This document shows, piece after piece, positions 34,345 to 47,395 of a stretch of DNA of 64,000 bases. Source of the stretch: Oncomelania hupensis. Lineage: Eukaryota > Mollusca > Gastropoda > Littorinimorpha > Pomatiopsidae. The position numbers and the translations under genes are program-made. The notes under the pieces were generated by a model. It made no database searches. It was given only the letters and a program-made list of their open reading frames with translations, and was not told where the DNA came from. Each line of letters begins with the position of its first letter. Position 1 is the stretch's first letter. Location: positions 70,200,250-70,264,249 of the forward strand of contig CM072519.1 in assembly GCA_036898135.1 (NCBI GenBank). Direction: 5' to 3'.

Positions 34345-36750
34345 TCAAGATACACAATATAGCTAATGAAGGACGTGATACACAATATACCTAATGAAGT
34401 ACGTGATACACAATATACCTAATGAAGTACGTGATACACAATATAGCTAATGAAGTACGTGATACACAATATACCTAATGAAGTACGTGATACACAATAT
34501 AGCTAATGAAGTACGTGATACACAATATACCTAATGAAGTACGTGATACACAATATACCTAATGAAGTACGAGATACACAATATACCTAATGAAGTACGT
34601 GATACACAATATAGCTAATGAAGTACGTGATACACAATATACCTAATGAAGTACGTGATACACAATATACCTAATGAAGTACGTGATACACAATATAGCT
34701 AATGAAGTACGTGATACACAATATACCTAATGAAGTACGAGATACACAATACACCTAATGAAGTACGTGATACACAATATACCTAATGAAGTACGAGATA
34801 CACAATATACCTAATGAAGTACGAGATACACAATATAGCTAATGAAGGACGTGATACACAATATAGCTAATGAAGGACGTGATACACAATATACCTAATG
34901 AAGTACGAGATACACAATATAGCTAATGAAGTACGTGATACACAATATACCTAATGAAGTACGTGATACACAATATAGCTAATGAAGTACGAGATACACA
35001 ATATACCTAATGAAGTACGTGATACACAATATAGCTAACGAAGTACGTGATACACAATATAGCTAATGAAGTACATGATACACAATATAGCTAATGAAGT
35101 ACGAGATACACAATATACCTAATGAAGTACGAGATACACAATATACCTAATGACGTACGAGATACACAATATACCTAATGAAGTACGTGATACACAATAT
35201 AGCTAATGAAGTACGAGATACACAATACACCTAATGAAGTACGTGATACACAATATACCTAATGAAGTACGTGATACACAATATACCTAATGAAGTACGT
35301 GATACACAATATAGCTAATGAAGTACGAGATACACAATATACCTAATGAAGTACGAGATACACAATACACGTAATGAAGTACGTGATACACAATACACCT
35401 AATGAAGTACGTGATACACAATATAGCTAATGAAGTACGAGATACACAATATAGCTAATGAAGTACGTGATACACAATATACCTAATGAAGTACGAGATA
35501 CACAATATAGCTAATGAAGTACGTGATACACAATACACCTAATGAAGTACGAGATACACAATATAGCTAATGAAGTACGTGATACACAATATACCTAATG
35601 AAATACGTGATACACAATATACCTAATGAAGTACGTGATACACAATATAGCTAATGAAGTACGTGATACACAATATAGCTAATGAAGTACGTGATACACA
35701 ATATACCTAATGAAGTACGAGATACACAATATACCTAATGAAGTACGTGATACACAATACACCTAATGAAGTACGTGATACACAATACACCTAATGAAGT
35801 ACGTGATACACGATATAGCTAATGAAGGACGTGATACACAATATAGCTAATGAAGTACGTGATACACAATATACCTAATGAAGTACGAGATACACAATAT
35901 ACCTAATGAAGTACGAGATACACAATACACCTAATGAAGTACGTGATACACAATATACCTAATGAAGTACGAGATACACAATACACCTAATGAAGTACGT
36001 GATACACAATATACCTAATGAAGTACGAGATACACAATATAGCTAATGAAGGACGTGATACACAATATAGCTAATGAAGTACGTGATACACAATATACCT
36101 AATGAAGTACGAGATACACAATATAGCTAATGAAGTACGTGATACACAATATACCTAATGAAGTACGTGATACACAATATAGCTAATGAAGTACGAGATA
36201 CACAATATACCTAATGAAGTACGTGATACACAATATACCTAATGAAGTACGTGATACACAATATACCTAATGAAGTACGTGATACACAATATACCTAATG
36301 AAGTACGTGATACACAATATAGCTAATGAAGTACGTGATACACAATATAGCTAATGAAGTACGTGATACACAATATACCTAATGAAGTACGTGATACACA
36401 ATATACCTAATGAAGTACGTGATACACAATATACCTAATGAAGTACGTGATACACAATATACTTCACAATATACCTAATGAAGTACATGATACACAATAT
36501 ACCTAATGAAGTACGTGATACACAATATAGCTAATGAAGTACGTGATACACAATATAGCTAATGAAATACGTGATACACAATTTACCTAATGAAGTACGA
36601 GATACACAATATACCTAATGAAGTACGTGATACACAATATACCTAATGGAGTACGTGATACATAATATAGCTAATGAAGTACGTGATACACAATATACCT
36701 AATGAAGTACGTGATACACAATATAGCTAATGAAGTACGTGATACACCGA
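34345..36750. repeat. 28-bp minisatellite, about 86 copies
   Basis: The unit is GAAGTACGTGATACACAATA plus TACCTAAT. Biallelic-looking variants alternate: ACCTAAT/AGCTAAT, ACGTGAT/ACGAGAT, AATATA/AATACA. This is the largest tandem array in the window. Confidence 0.95.
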
Positions 36751-37846
36751 ATATTGCTCTTTATTCCCCATCTAATGAAACCAAAGGCCGGAAATGAAGG
36801 ACGTGAGAAGAGCGTTGGGGAACATGGAAGGACCGGGATCGTAAAAAAAAAGATGAAAGAACCAAATTAATCTAGATCCATGACAATTTCAATGAACAAT
36901 ACTAAGTCACATATGGCGAAATACTCTGGTCCTTCATTTCATGGACGACATACGTGTACCAGTAGGTTTTCAGCAAATATTCCTGCAAAAACCATCAATA
37001 TTTCCTTTTTCTTCAAAACTCGCCCAAGGCAGTGATGGAACGTTTGATATTTTCAGGTTTTGAAGTGACGTCAATGAGTTGTAGCTAGCGTATAATTCAG
37101 TGTAGATGTTGTTGTAGCTAGCGTATAATTCAGTGTAGATGTTGTTGTAGCTAGCGTATAATGTGTAGATGTTGTTGTGTCTCCACATGGCCTTCGTGGC
37201 GGTGCTTGGCTTCTACCATGACGCTGCCAAACGAGATGCCTTCCTAAGTGCGGCTTTATGGCGCGCTGATGGCTATTCTTGCTGTCTCCCGTTTCTTCTA
37301 CTGAGAAACATCTCCTTTCACCGTCTACAATCTGACTCCCGGTCTCCTGCATGCACGCTAAGGCGAGCATTCTACGGACAGTACAATTCTGCCATACTGG
37401 GAAAACTAGATGTCGTACAAAATGCACATGGGGGCCGCGCCATTTTCCTTGTAGGGAAAATTAATAACCTCTCTTCCGCCGGAACTGCGTCACCGGGAAC
37501 AAGAAATCGACCGCAATACTGACGTGACTGATAACACGCGTCGCGAAACTACGGACTAGACGGAAAGATTATTTTCTGCCTCTGTGTCTTTGCTTCCACT
37601 TCGGCGTCTTTTTACTGCTGAGGAATGTTGATAGGCTAGGTTTGCTATGAAACGTTTGACTATTGCTGGACGTGTGTTGCTGTTGAAGAATGTTGATGCA
37701 CGGGGCAGCTTTGATATTCAACTAGCAGTGCCGATGTTTGACATCTATTGTAAGAGTGGAAGATCGTCAATACTTTGGAATGAAAGTATTCCTGTGTATC
37801 GTTTTCATTGTTTATCTTCCATTTTCTCTTCATTTTTCTTCATCTG

Positions 37847-37847
<1 letters not shown>
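36751..37847. other. unassigned DNA with a 33-bp triplication
   Basis: GTAGCTAGCGTATAATTCAG units (33 bp) occur three times at 37079-37170. The following GC-richer stretch 37170-37530 has frames of about 117 codons on both strands (one begins MLLCLHMAFVAVLGF), but I recognise no domain and no splice framework. Confidence 0.4.
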
Positions 37848-37893
<46 letters not shown>

Positions 37894-37973
37894 TGTTATT
37901 GTTGTAGTCTTCTTCTTCTTCTTCTTCTTCTTCTTCTTCTTCTTCTTCTTCTTCTTCTTCTTCTTCTTCTTCT
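37848..37973. repeat. (GTT)n and (CTT)n microsatellites
   Basis: About 14 GTT triplets, a short linker, then about 22 CTT triplets. Confidence 0.93.
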
Positions 37974-38029
37974 GTCTTTCTTTATTTCTCTCTTTCTGTC
38001 ATAGATCTATAAAAGATTTAAGAATAGTA

Positions 38030-38345
38030 ACGAATTGTACTCCTTTAGATGAGAGTATAAACAGACGTCTAATCTGTGAACGCACGCATCACATCACACG
38101 GACTTTAAAGATCCTGACGCTCATGTCCTAGACGGGTGAGTGCACGCAAACAGCCAGCACGCACTAGGTCCTTCCTTCCCAAACCCCGGTCGCCCAGGAT
38201 TGTGCTCAGTCCTCTGTGCGTCAGACTATGCGTCCAAAGGCTGCAATGTGGCGCCTCGGGCGGCTTGAGATATATATCCTATTGGCTAGCGCCTTTAGCA
38301 GCTCTCCAGCTGGAAAAGCGCTCTATATAAGAAAGATAAAATATA
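38030..38345 (-). mobile_element. repeat A, copy 3, reverse orientation
   Basis: On the minus strand: TATATAGAGCGCTTTTCCAG, GCTGCTAAAGGCGCTAG, CCGCCCGAGGCGCCACATTG, ACTGAGCACAATCCTGG, then GACATGAGCGTCAGGATC once. Same order as 17527-18060. There is no internal expansion here. Confidence 0.72.
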
Positions 38346-38457
38346 TAAGAATATGAAATCCCTTATTAAACAAAGGCGAAAGCTTTTGTTATGCATACCT
38401 TTCTCAGGTTCACTAATGTTAAGTTCAGAACAACAAACATGCTAGGAGAAGGACGAG

Positions 38458-41400
38458 CTATCCTATCCTATCCTATCCTATCCTATAATCCAAAGGTCGT
38501 TGGGGCACCACAGATGATCGTTTAGCCAGCGTACTCCATCTTTCTCTGTCCTCAGCAACCCTCATGGCTTCGCTCAGTGTCAAGCCAGTCCATTCTCGAA
38601 TGTTGTCCTCCCACCTCTTTTTCGGTCTTTTCTTCTTCTGCCTCCTTGCACTGTGCCTTGCAGTATGGTCTTCGCAAGGCTTGATGATCTGGTGACGTGG
38701 CCATACCATTGGAGTTTCCGTTTCTTCACCACTGTGAGCATGTCATCATGTTGTCCAATGGCTTGGGTGATGGTCTGTCGGACTTCGTCGTTGGTGAAGT
38801 GCTGGGTACAGGAAATGCCCAGACGTCTTCTGTACCACCTCATCCCCATGCTTTGTATTCTTCGTTGTGGATCTGCTGTGAGGGTACATGCTTCGCAAAC
38901 GTAAAGGAAGATGGAGATTTCAATGGAGCGCAGCAGCCTCACCTTGGAATGTAGACTGATGGTCTTGTCTTTCCATATAGGCTTCAACCTTGTCAAGGCA
39001 GCAGCTGTTTGTGCGATCCTGGAGAGGACTTCCTGTCGGGACCCATTGTCTGATAAAATGGCTCATAAATATTTAAAGCTATGCACTGTGTTGAGGGATT
39101 GGCTTTGGACTTTGATGCCCATGTTGATGCCCATGTTGATGCCATTGGTGGTGTTGGTCATCATTTTGGTCTTCTCTGCACTTATTTCCATTCCATAACC
39201 TCTGGATGTGGTGTCCAGCCTCTGTACCAGCTGTTCTAGTTCTTGTTCCTCTCCAGTCAATCCATCAATGTCATCCGCAAAGCGGAGGTTGGAGATTGCT
39301 ATATCCTGTGTGCTGACTGTGCCTTCGTGATCTGCAAGGACATCTGACAAGATGCGCTCCAGGAAGATGTTAAAGAGTGTTGGAGAGAGTAGGCATCCTT
39401 GACGCACACCGATTGTTGTTTTGAACCAGTCCCCGATGGCGCTGTTGTGGAGGACTGCACTGGTAGCCTTGTCATACAGGCTTTTGATGACTTCAATAAT
39501 TTTAGGGCTGATGTTGTACACTCTCATGGTTACCCACAGTTATGCATGCCAGACTCGGTTAAACGCTTTTTTGAAGTCTACAAACACATGACATAGATGT
39601 TGGTGCTGTAGGTATTTCTCGAAGATTATTTTGAGGTTGAAAATCTGTTCAGTGGTACTTCGCCCTGTCCTAAATCCTGCTTGTTCTTCAGCTATGATTT
39701 GTTCAGCTTGGGGTTTCAATCTGTTGAGTATTATTTTCAGGAGGACCTTGCTGGAATGGCTAATGAGGCTGATGGTGCGGCAGTTTTCACTCTCTTGAAG
39801 GTTACCATTTTTGGGAAGAGTGATGACAAGCGACTGGGTCCATGGTGTAGGTCACTCCCCTCTCTGCCAGATCTTGTTACAGATAATGGTGAGGGACTCA
39901 ATCATAGCTTCTCCTCCTACTTGAAGCAATTCCGCGGGTACCGTTGTCCTCTCCCGCTGACTTCCCCATTTTTCAGCGATTGCACTGCTGCCTCCACTTC
40001 TTCTATGAAATTTGGAGGATTTCTTCTTCCTCTCTGTTCTGGGGACATGCTAGAACTGTGGCTGTAAAGGTCAGAGCAGTACCCTGTCCATCTATTCAAG
40101 ATTTCGTGTTCTTCTGTAAGGCATATGTCAGACTTGCTTTGGATCGTGGAGGCCTTGGGCTGTTTAACACTTGTCAGCCGGTTCTCAGTCTGGTAGGCTT
40201 TCTTGCTGTTGTTCTTGTTCAGACTGTTCTCTATTTCCTGGCAATGATCTTCAATCCAGTTCTCTTTTTCCGGGCGCATGCATTTTTCCTGTTAGGTGTT
40301 CTTTTTCTTTTTCATCTCTCCTCGTTTATCACACAGGTCCAAAAGTTCAGCTGTGATCCACGGTTTCTTTTTTGGGCGGTGCTTGCCAAGGATCCCAGTG
40401 GCTGTCACAACTGTGTTGAAGGTGGTGGTCATGGTGTTGACATCTACTTCATCAGCTCCTAAACTGAGCAGCGGTGCAAATTTTCCTTGAATTGTGGCTT
40501 AAAATATTTCGGGTCTTGCAGTTTGTCCAAGTCGAACTTCAATCTAGTGCTCTTTGAAGTTTTTTCACTCTTCAATAGGAGCCGGAAGGACATCATCACG
40601 AGATCGTGGTCACTTCCGATGTCTACTCCTGAAAAAGTGCGTGTCCTGCCAATGTTGATGCTTGATCTGAAGCGTTGCTTGACCATGAGGTAGTCCACAT
40701 GGGTCTGCCCAGTTGTGGTGCGCATCTTGGCCAACCTTGGCATTTCAGTCGCCTTGCGCTATGACTATGTCCTTCTTCGGCACTTGGTCAAGGATAGCCT
40801 GTAGAGTTTCATAGAAATCCTCCACTTCGCTGGCGTCATAGTCTGATGTTGGGGCATAGGCCTGGATGATGGTGATGTTGAAAGGGGATGCTCTCAGACG
40901 GATGGAATTGAGTCTACTGGAGATTGGGCGGCAACCCATGACATTGGCTAGAATGTCTCTGTGGACCAAGAATCCAACACCGTGTTCGTGCCTGTCATCT
41001 CTACCGCTGAAATAAAGCTTGTGGCCTTTGTCGGTCGTTGTTTCACCTATGCCTTTCCAGCGCATTTCGCGAATGCTCCATCGATAGTGGGCCAGCTCGT
41101 GGGTCAGGTCTTCTAATTTCCCCTCCGTAGTTAGGGTCCTGACATTTTAGGTTTCTATGATGATGTTGTCTCTCGTGCGGATCTTGCTAATTTGTTCATC
41201 AGTAGCACACTTATTACCTCCGTCCTGGTGGCCAACGGAAGGCGCGGTCGTTGGTGACCCGGGCGACGACCGATCCGGTATGGAGTGAATGGTCTTTTTA
41301 TGATGCAATGTGTCTTGGGTAAGAAAGACCTGGCAGGGCCCAATTCTCTCCAGGCTGTTGGCCACAGCCGATATCTACGAATACAGTGTGGCTCGCCTTG

Positions 41401-41530
41401 GCCCCGAGCACGTGGTCGTTGAACCTGTAGTAACATGAGGTTCCTCCGTCCTGGCCGGTGATTTCTATGTAGAAGACTTTCGCCCAGTGATGTTGTGCTG
41501 ACATCACTCCTTTTAGGGGCCTCACGAACA
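38458..41530 (-). mobile_element. RTE-like LINE, near-complete but degenerate
   Basis: This is the longest of the RTE-like copies. In minus-strand order it holds an N-terminal region (41525-41150), an endonuclease (about 41145-40500), a linker, a reverse transcriptase (about 39720-39060), the conserved C-terminal block (38996-38480) and a (TATCC)n tail at 38459-38478 (GGATA units on its own strand). The 5' end is not defined. The four shorter copies in the window all share this 3' end, as expected from 5' truncation during target-primed reverse transcription. Confidence 0.82.
38473..41365 (-). pseudogene. ORF2 endonuclease-reverse transcriptase, broken
   Basis: Endonuclease landmarks: an NVRTL motif preceded by a TAA stop (about 41145), VGFLVHRDILANV, IIQAYAPTSDYD, and GSDHDLVM near 40600-40620. 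Reverse transcriptase landmarks: GVRQGCLLSPTLFNIFLERI (about 39414-39356) and the FADD active site (about 39280). C-terminal landmarks: CEACTLTADPQRRIQSM and KLQWYGHVTRSSSLAKTIL. The reading frame is broken into at least six pieces by stops and frameshifts, so no active enzyme is made. The domain order and the C-terminal block fit the RTE group; endonuclease parts of such elements are often mis-annotated as craniofacial development protein 2. Confidence 0.8.
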
Positions 41531-41903
41531 GAAGAAAGTATAAGAAAAGGATGACTATGCAGCTAGTATTTGTCTGTTATTTCCATCGTGTCACTTCTTT
41601 TTCCATATTGCTAATGCCGCACTAAAAACAAAACCGAAGATCGCACACTTACCTACATCACGGAACAGTCGACAGTTCAAAAGATTATTTTTGGCCGTTA
41701 ACAGAACGACTGTCACATGGTGCCCCTTAAGTCCCTAGGCATCCACATATTATTGTGTTCTATTCAGTTATGAATGTATTATTAATTTTTTTTTTAATTC
41801 AAAGAAATTATGTCCCATTTAAGCCCATGTGCACTTAAAAAGCGAATTGTGACAAGTACGCATAAAATCATGCGACGAGAGTGAGGGACAGCACACAGTA
41901 CAG
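41531..41903. other. unassigned DNA
   Basis: A T-rich patch at about 41788-41800. No gene seen. Confidence 0.4.
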
Positions 41904-42102
41904 TTGTTGTTGTTTGTAGATTATAGTCACACGACACTTTCGCATATAGGTGACTACTGGACCGATTTATACTGACACCAGCGGGCCAGTTGTTGGTAAA
42001 GGGGAAAATAATATGATCACACGATGACCAATCCGGGATTCGAACCAGCGACCTTTCGGTTACTAGCAAGACGCTCTTACCAACTGAGCTACCCGGCCCC
42101 TA
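41904..42102 (-). mobile_element. tRNA-derived SINE with 11-bp target duplication
   Basis: ACACAGTACAG flanks both sides (41893-41903 and 42103-42113). The minus strand begins GGGGCCGGGTAGCTCAGTTG, with the A box TAGCTCAGTTGGTAAGAGC (42091-42073) and B box GGTTCGAATCC (42046-42036); the part between reads CTAGTAA, as in Thr(AGT)-type anticodon loops. A non-tRNA body of about 120 bases follows, ending in a short (ACA)n tail. Internal pol III promoter expected. Not a functional tRNA: there is no closed acceptor stem and it has the body and tail. Confidence 0.88.
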
Positions 42103-42113
42103 ACACAGTACAG

Positions 42114-42640
42114 ATATCTATACACTGGATATATAGGATATATGGATGGGTAGAGGGTTACGGAACACTCTGTAAATCATCTTTTCATCTTAAAATAATG
42201 CAAATTCCCAGATAAAAAAAACAACATATTGTCACGAAACATAAATAAAATGGGTTTACTATTGAGGAGTGAGTGCTATAGCGAGTATTATGCTAATGCT
42301 TCAGCCAAAATACACCAAGCCTTTAGACAGCGCTTCTTTCAAAGAAGGAAGTATGAGAAGGGAGAGAGTGAGAGAACTCCCACAACAAAATAAAAAGTTA
42401 CAAAAGTTGAGAAATATAAAACTATTTCATGAATTCATTCATGAATTGCCAATGTCGTATTTTAGCAGCTGTCTTCTAGTTTGGTACATCGCCCTTCTAG
42501 TAACTTTCCTTGGCTGCCGTTATAGACCAAGAGGAACGTTACCACACAATTGGAAAATATGATCACAACAAAAACAAAATTGTTTGTGGTTTAAACAAAA
42601 TTATACAGAACAGGTTAGGTATAACGATATATAGCATTAA
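42114..42640. other. unassigned DNA
   Basis: No recognisable feature; short frames only. Confidence 0.4.
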
Positions 42641-42643
42641 ACG

Positions 42644-42644
<1 letters not shown>

Positions 42645-42707
<63 letters not shown>

Positions 42708-43262
42708 TTTATGAATTTTATTTCTAGAACAGATCGCCAATGAAGGGTACACTGATCTTCATGCCGTCAGGTGCATGCCGAAGAGGAAGAAGCAGAAGTA
42801 GAAGAAGAAGAAGAAGAAGAAGAAGAAGAAGAAGAAGAAGAAGAAGAAGAAGAAGAAGAAGAAGAAGAAGAAGAAGACGAAGACAAAGCCAAAGCATATT
42901 TTCAGGCAACCCTCCAACAGCAAACTGTCTGAATTAAACAGTATACCCCACCTGATGGAAGTTTGCGCCTTTAGGCGATTGCCGTAGGAGGCGATGAAGA
43001 AGAAGAAGGAGAAGCGGAGAAGAATGAAGAAAAAGAGGCGGAGGAGAAAAAAGAAGAAGCAATTGTAATATTTTTGTGCGATAGAAAACATTTATAGTTT
43101 GTGATTGGATTTGAAGATTAGGAGGGGAGGAAGAAGAAGAAAAAGATGAAGAAAAAGAAGAAGCGGGCGAGAAAGAAGACGACGAAGCGGAGAAGAAGAA
43201 GAAGAAACTGTCCATTTTTATGCGATAGAAAACATGTATAGGTTTGGGATTGGATTTGAAGA
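42645..43262. repeat. (CAT)n, (GAA)n and a ~143-bp duplicated block
   Basis: (CAT)n 42645-42706, (AGA)n 42799-42876, then two copies of GCGATAGAAAACAT...GATTGGATTTGAAGA at 43078-43114 and 43221-43262, each preceded by GAA-rich DNA. Confidence 0.85.
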
Positions 43263-43355
43263 GCCTTTGGCAATGTCATTTTACGGTGGATGGGTTGTTG
43301 TGCTGATGTAGTTACGGGGTGCTCGTTATGGAGTGAAGAGGGGTGAGTGGACACA

Positions 43356-43682
43356 CGCACGAACACACATATACCACACACACACCACACAAACACACAC
43401 ACGCACACACACCACACAAACATACTACACACAAACACCACACACACACACACCACACACGCGCGCACATACACACACAGCACACAAACACACCACACAA
43501 ATATACTACAGAAACCAACGCACACACACACCACACACGCGCGCACATACACACACATACCACACAAACACAACACACATACATACAACACACATACACA
43601 CACCACACAAATACAACACACATACATACAACACACATGCACACTCACACACACGCACGAACACACACACATACACACACAC
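43356..43682. repeat. interrupted CA microsatellite
   Basis: CACACA runs broken by TACCACA, CGCGCGCACAT and ATACATACAACAC words, with local duplications of about 100 bp. Frames rich in H and T are artefacts. Confidence 0.9.
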
Positions 43683-44404
43683 TGGTACATTGATCGTCAG
43701 GAGAAAGTGTGGGACCTCTAGGGGAGGAAAATGAAGCCAATAGGCCGTGCTGATTTGTAGGTTAACCACGGTGTCCAACTTGTTACACTAAACCTTGCTC
43801 TGACTTGCGGTTTGGCAGCGGGTGTGCGTGTGGGGGAATGTGTGCTTGGTGTGTTGTTTATAAGTCAGGATTTACAAACGGGACAAATGATGTGATCCGT
43901 AATAATAAATGGTGAAATTTGTAGTTATTTGTGGATGGAAATGTGAGGTGAATTTTATTACTAAACTGGTTAGGTCACACGTTTTGTGCGGGAAAAAAAA
44001 TCAATGAAGGGAGATTACTTGTCCACAATCTATACAGCAAATGAAAATAAAAACGATGTAAAAAAAATAAGACCTATTTGTGCAATAGAAATGGGGGAAG
44101 GGTTGGTGGTAGGGATGGGGTGTGAGAAGTGCTCAGGGCTGTGGGGTGTTGAACCGATAAGGGTGTCTCTCTCTCTCTTCCTTAGCAGATTTTATTTAGG
44201 ATCTGGGCCGAGGAATAAAAGCAGTACGAAACGAAAGGTCTTTGATTATTGGATATAATACAAAATACCGCGATCGGTTTCCATTGATGTTGTGCTATAT
44301 ACGGATGCTTTCACGGGCAACAAAATGGCTAACCTTTTATTTTCTCTCCTTCAATCTCAGTTTTATTTCTCGGTTTCTGTGTTGTCACAAGGTTGTCTCA
44401 ATTG
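43683..44404. other. unassigned DNA
   Basis: No gene, RNA or mobile-element motif recognised. Confidence 0.4.
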
Positions 44405-44470
44405 TGGGGAACTCGGCTACTCGGACACACGGATACTCAGACACACGGATACTCAGACACACGGATACTC
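44405..44470. repeat. 19-bp tandem repeat
   Basis: GGACACACGGATACTCAGA, about three copies. Confidence 0.85.
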
Positions 44471-44539
44471 CTATTGAAAAAAAAAGCCAATAGCGATCTT
44501 TGTACCTAACAATCAATGAGCAATTTCGAAGATTTTATT

Positions 44540-44960
44540 GACAACAAAATTGTCTTCGCCTCCACCTTTATTTCAATTTCTCGGCGTCTCTGGCGTCACA
44601 GGGCGGTTCAGAGTCTGTTATTTCTTGCAAATTAAAATTCATGAATACCAAATCCTACAAAGGCGATTTTCGATGGATTCATGGCCTACAGAATGTTTAA
44701 CTCTTTCGGTCTCTCGTCGCTCTCTGTCTCATCTCATGTTTCATTTTCCGTCTCAGACTCAATCTGTTTATCTAATTTTAATTTTAGTAGCGGGGTCTCA
44801 GTCACAATCTGTAGTCTTTGTCTTAATCTGAGATTCAATCTCAGTCTCTGGCAGTTTGGCGTCTCGTTATCTTAGTCTCAATTGCCATCTCCTGCTGTAG
44901 TCTTTTGGTCTCTGTGTCTGTCTCTTATCTTCCGGTCTCAGACTCAGTCAGTACTTGGAT
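44540..44960. repeat. degenerate GTCTCA-rich region
   Basis: Words such as GTCTCA, CAATCTG and TCTCGTC recur irregularly over about 400 bases, suggesting an ancient decayed hexamer array. Confidence 0.5.
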
Positions 44961-45084
44961 TCAACGTTTGTTCACAGGCAGGTGACTTAACATAACGGTA
45001 ATAACAGACCCCGGAACAAAGCAGATTTAATAATGACCTACCACTCACAACCCACCAACTAATGTTGTTTTAATACACAGTAGG

Positions 45085-45086
45085 CC

Positions 45087-45148
<62 letters not shown>

Positions 45149-45418
45149 CCATTATCATCATCAACATCATCATCATCATTATCATCATCATCATCATCAC
45201 CATTATCATCATCATCATCATCATCATCATCATTAACATCATCATCATCACCATTATCATCAACTTCATCATCATCATCATTATCATCATCATCATCATC
45301 ACCATTATCAACATCATCATCATCATCATCATCAACAACAACATCTTCATCAGCCTGGTCCTGATTTGGCTCGGAAGAGTCCGCTGGACCTAAAGCAATA
45401 ACCATGTAATGTAATGTC

Positions 45419-45507
<89 letters not shown>

Positions 45508-45545
45508 TATAATAATTATAATAATTATAATAATAATAATAAAAT
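45085..45545. repeat. CAT microsatellites split by a repeat B fragment, then (AAT)n
   Basis: Interrupted CAT arrays at 45088-45345 and 45420-45474 are separated by 45348-45418, which is the 3' end and tail of repeat B in + orientation (CTGATTTGGCTCGGAAGAGT, CCGCTGGACCTAAAGCAATA, ATGTAATGTAATG). AAT-type units fill 45474-45545. Confidence 0.85.
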
Positions 45546-46640
45546 AAAGATATTTATATAGCGCTGTTTCCTAAGGAACAATATCAGTTCAAAGCGTAGT
45601 ACTCACGCCTTCATTCTAAACAACCGGCTTCATACAAAATAAAATCAGGCAAGACACTTGCTAACAAATTACGGAAGAACATAATGTACAAAGTGAACAC
45701 AACCAAATGTACAAGTGAAGTTTAAGAGACGAGGGAGGGAGGGAGGGAGGGAGGGAGGGAAGGTTTGAGGGAGGGAGGGAGAGAGGGGAGGGATGGATGG
45801 AGGGAGGGAAGGAGAGAGGGAGGGAGGGAGGGGACAGAGGGAGGGAAGAGCGGAGAGCTACGAAGTGGTGATGGGGTGGGTGGTGGCGGTGGTCTGAATT
45901 TAAAAAAAAGGATGAATAACGACGATGATGATGGGGGACAAGATCAAAAACATTTAAGGAACCGATGAATGTTCAAGTTGGATTTGAAAGTAGCTATGTT
46001 TTGGAGAGCTGCGAAGAGAAAGAGGAAGAGAGTTCCAAGTTGAAGGGCCAAGCATAAAGATCGACAGCTAGCAGAAGAGAGTTTGTAGTTGGCTGAAGCA
46101 GAAGGGTATCAGAGGAACTTTGGAACTTGGTCCTTTTATTAGCAAAATCACATAATTATAATTAAAGCATGAAACAAGGCTCATAGCCCAGGGGGCATTT
46201 TAGCCTAAAAAGGGGAAAAGGGGGGATGGGGAATTACATTAAAAAACAATGAACGGCACAAAAATAGCTGCTCCATAGGCATCACAAGATAAACCTCTGA
46301 AATGTCAAACACCCGTTTAAAGTTTTATGTTGAGTCAACATGGAAAGAAAAATGTAGAGGAAGAACGAAGATTTCTAGAGGGCTTGTAGAATTGAATGTT
46401 CTGAGTGAGATAGGAAGGGGCTAAGTCATGGACGCATTTGTAACAGAAAATAGAGATTTTGTAGATAATTATGTGCGACATTGGAAGCTAGTGGAGTGAA
46501 TGTAGAAGGGGTGTGATATGATCAGAGTTTTTTCTTTTTGAGGACCACACGAACAGCAGAGTTCTGAACACGTTAGAGCAGATAAATAGAAGAAGAAGGC
46601 AGTTGTTGTGAGAGAGTGATATGAAGAGAGTTTCTGTAGA
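45546..46640 (-). pseudogene. L2-like LINE 3' region, second copy, interrupted
   Basis: The minus strand matches the copy at 23538-24905: the WNSLPLSLR block near 46045-45985 and a segment from about 46640 to 46375 equivalent to the region after [10 protein letters not shown]. Between them (about 46105-46355) lies unrelated DNA, and 45733-45850 is a GGGA-rich expansion. The 3' end abuts (AAT)n, as in the first copy. No continuous frame. Confidence 0.65.
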
Positions 46641-47164
46641 AGATGCAAATACTGTGATTGTTTTCTGTTGCAAAGCATGCAATAATAGCGTGTATATATC
46701 TTTGATTTGATTTTGCGCTGTTGCTAGTAGAAGCTTTGTATAATGTTGATAATTTTCACCGGTCGATATTGTTGAGAATTTTCTGGAATTACTTGTTTAT
46801 TATCGATCGAAGTTTCCAGATCTTACGGATAACAGCTTGTCGAATCATGTAGATTCGTAAACATTAGTTGACATAAGATAGCGCATAGTTCCGCTGACGA
46901 GTTTTATTTTGATTTGGTTTTATTGCGTCATGTTGGAATGTTCGAATTTTTTCTGGATTGCAGAGAGGCTATACCGTGTATAAGTAATGCACTGACTGCT
47001 TGTAGGATGATCTTTGTAGTGATTTTCGGAACGCGATCTTGTATGCAGTTGTTGATGTTTGCTGAATAAAGTTGGAAAACTTGATACGACGACTCCTGCC
47101 TTGTTGATGAGTGAATAGGCTGCGTGGATAAACGAATTCGAGTTACACTTATCAATAAACTAGT
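46641..47164. other. unassigned DNA
   Basis: No recognisable feature. Confidence 0.4.
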
Positions 47165-47395
47165 GATAAATAAGGCGTAACAGTGACTCAGTGTTAATGT
47201 ATAGTGACAGCGTTAATGTATAGTGATTCAGCGATAATGAATAGCGACTCGCCGTTTACGTATAATGACTGTACTCGGCGGTTAGGTATAGCAATCCAGC
47301 GTTTACGTGTAGCAACTCAGATTTTATGTATAACAGCTCAAAATGTACCTATAGCAAGTAAGCGTTTTCGCACAGCAACTCAGCGTTTGCATGAA
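47165..47395. repeat. degenerate ~22-bp tandem array
   Basis: Variants of GTGACTCAGCGTTTACGTAT and AGCAACTCAGCGTTT recur about ten times with heavy divergence, so this is an old array. Confidence 0.65.

Noticed and set aside
37071..37522. Host gene candidate of about 117 codons on either strand
   Set aside because: No recognised domain, overlapping open frames on both strands, part of it over a 33-bp triplication.
41147..41525. Separate small genes upstream of the RTE-like LINE
   Set aside because: Adjacent in frame and position to the endonuclease start; better explained as its degenerate N-terminal region.
42024..42100. Functional tRNA gene
   Set aside because: A and B boxes present, but no closed acceptor stem was found, and the sequence continues into a SINE body and tail flanked by a target duplication.
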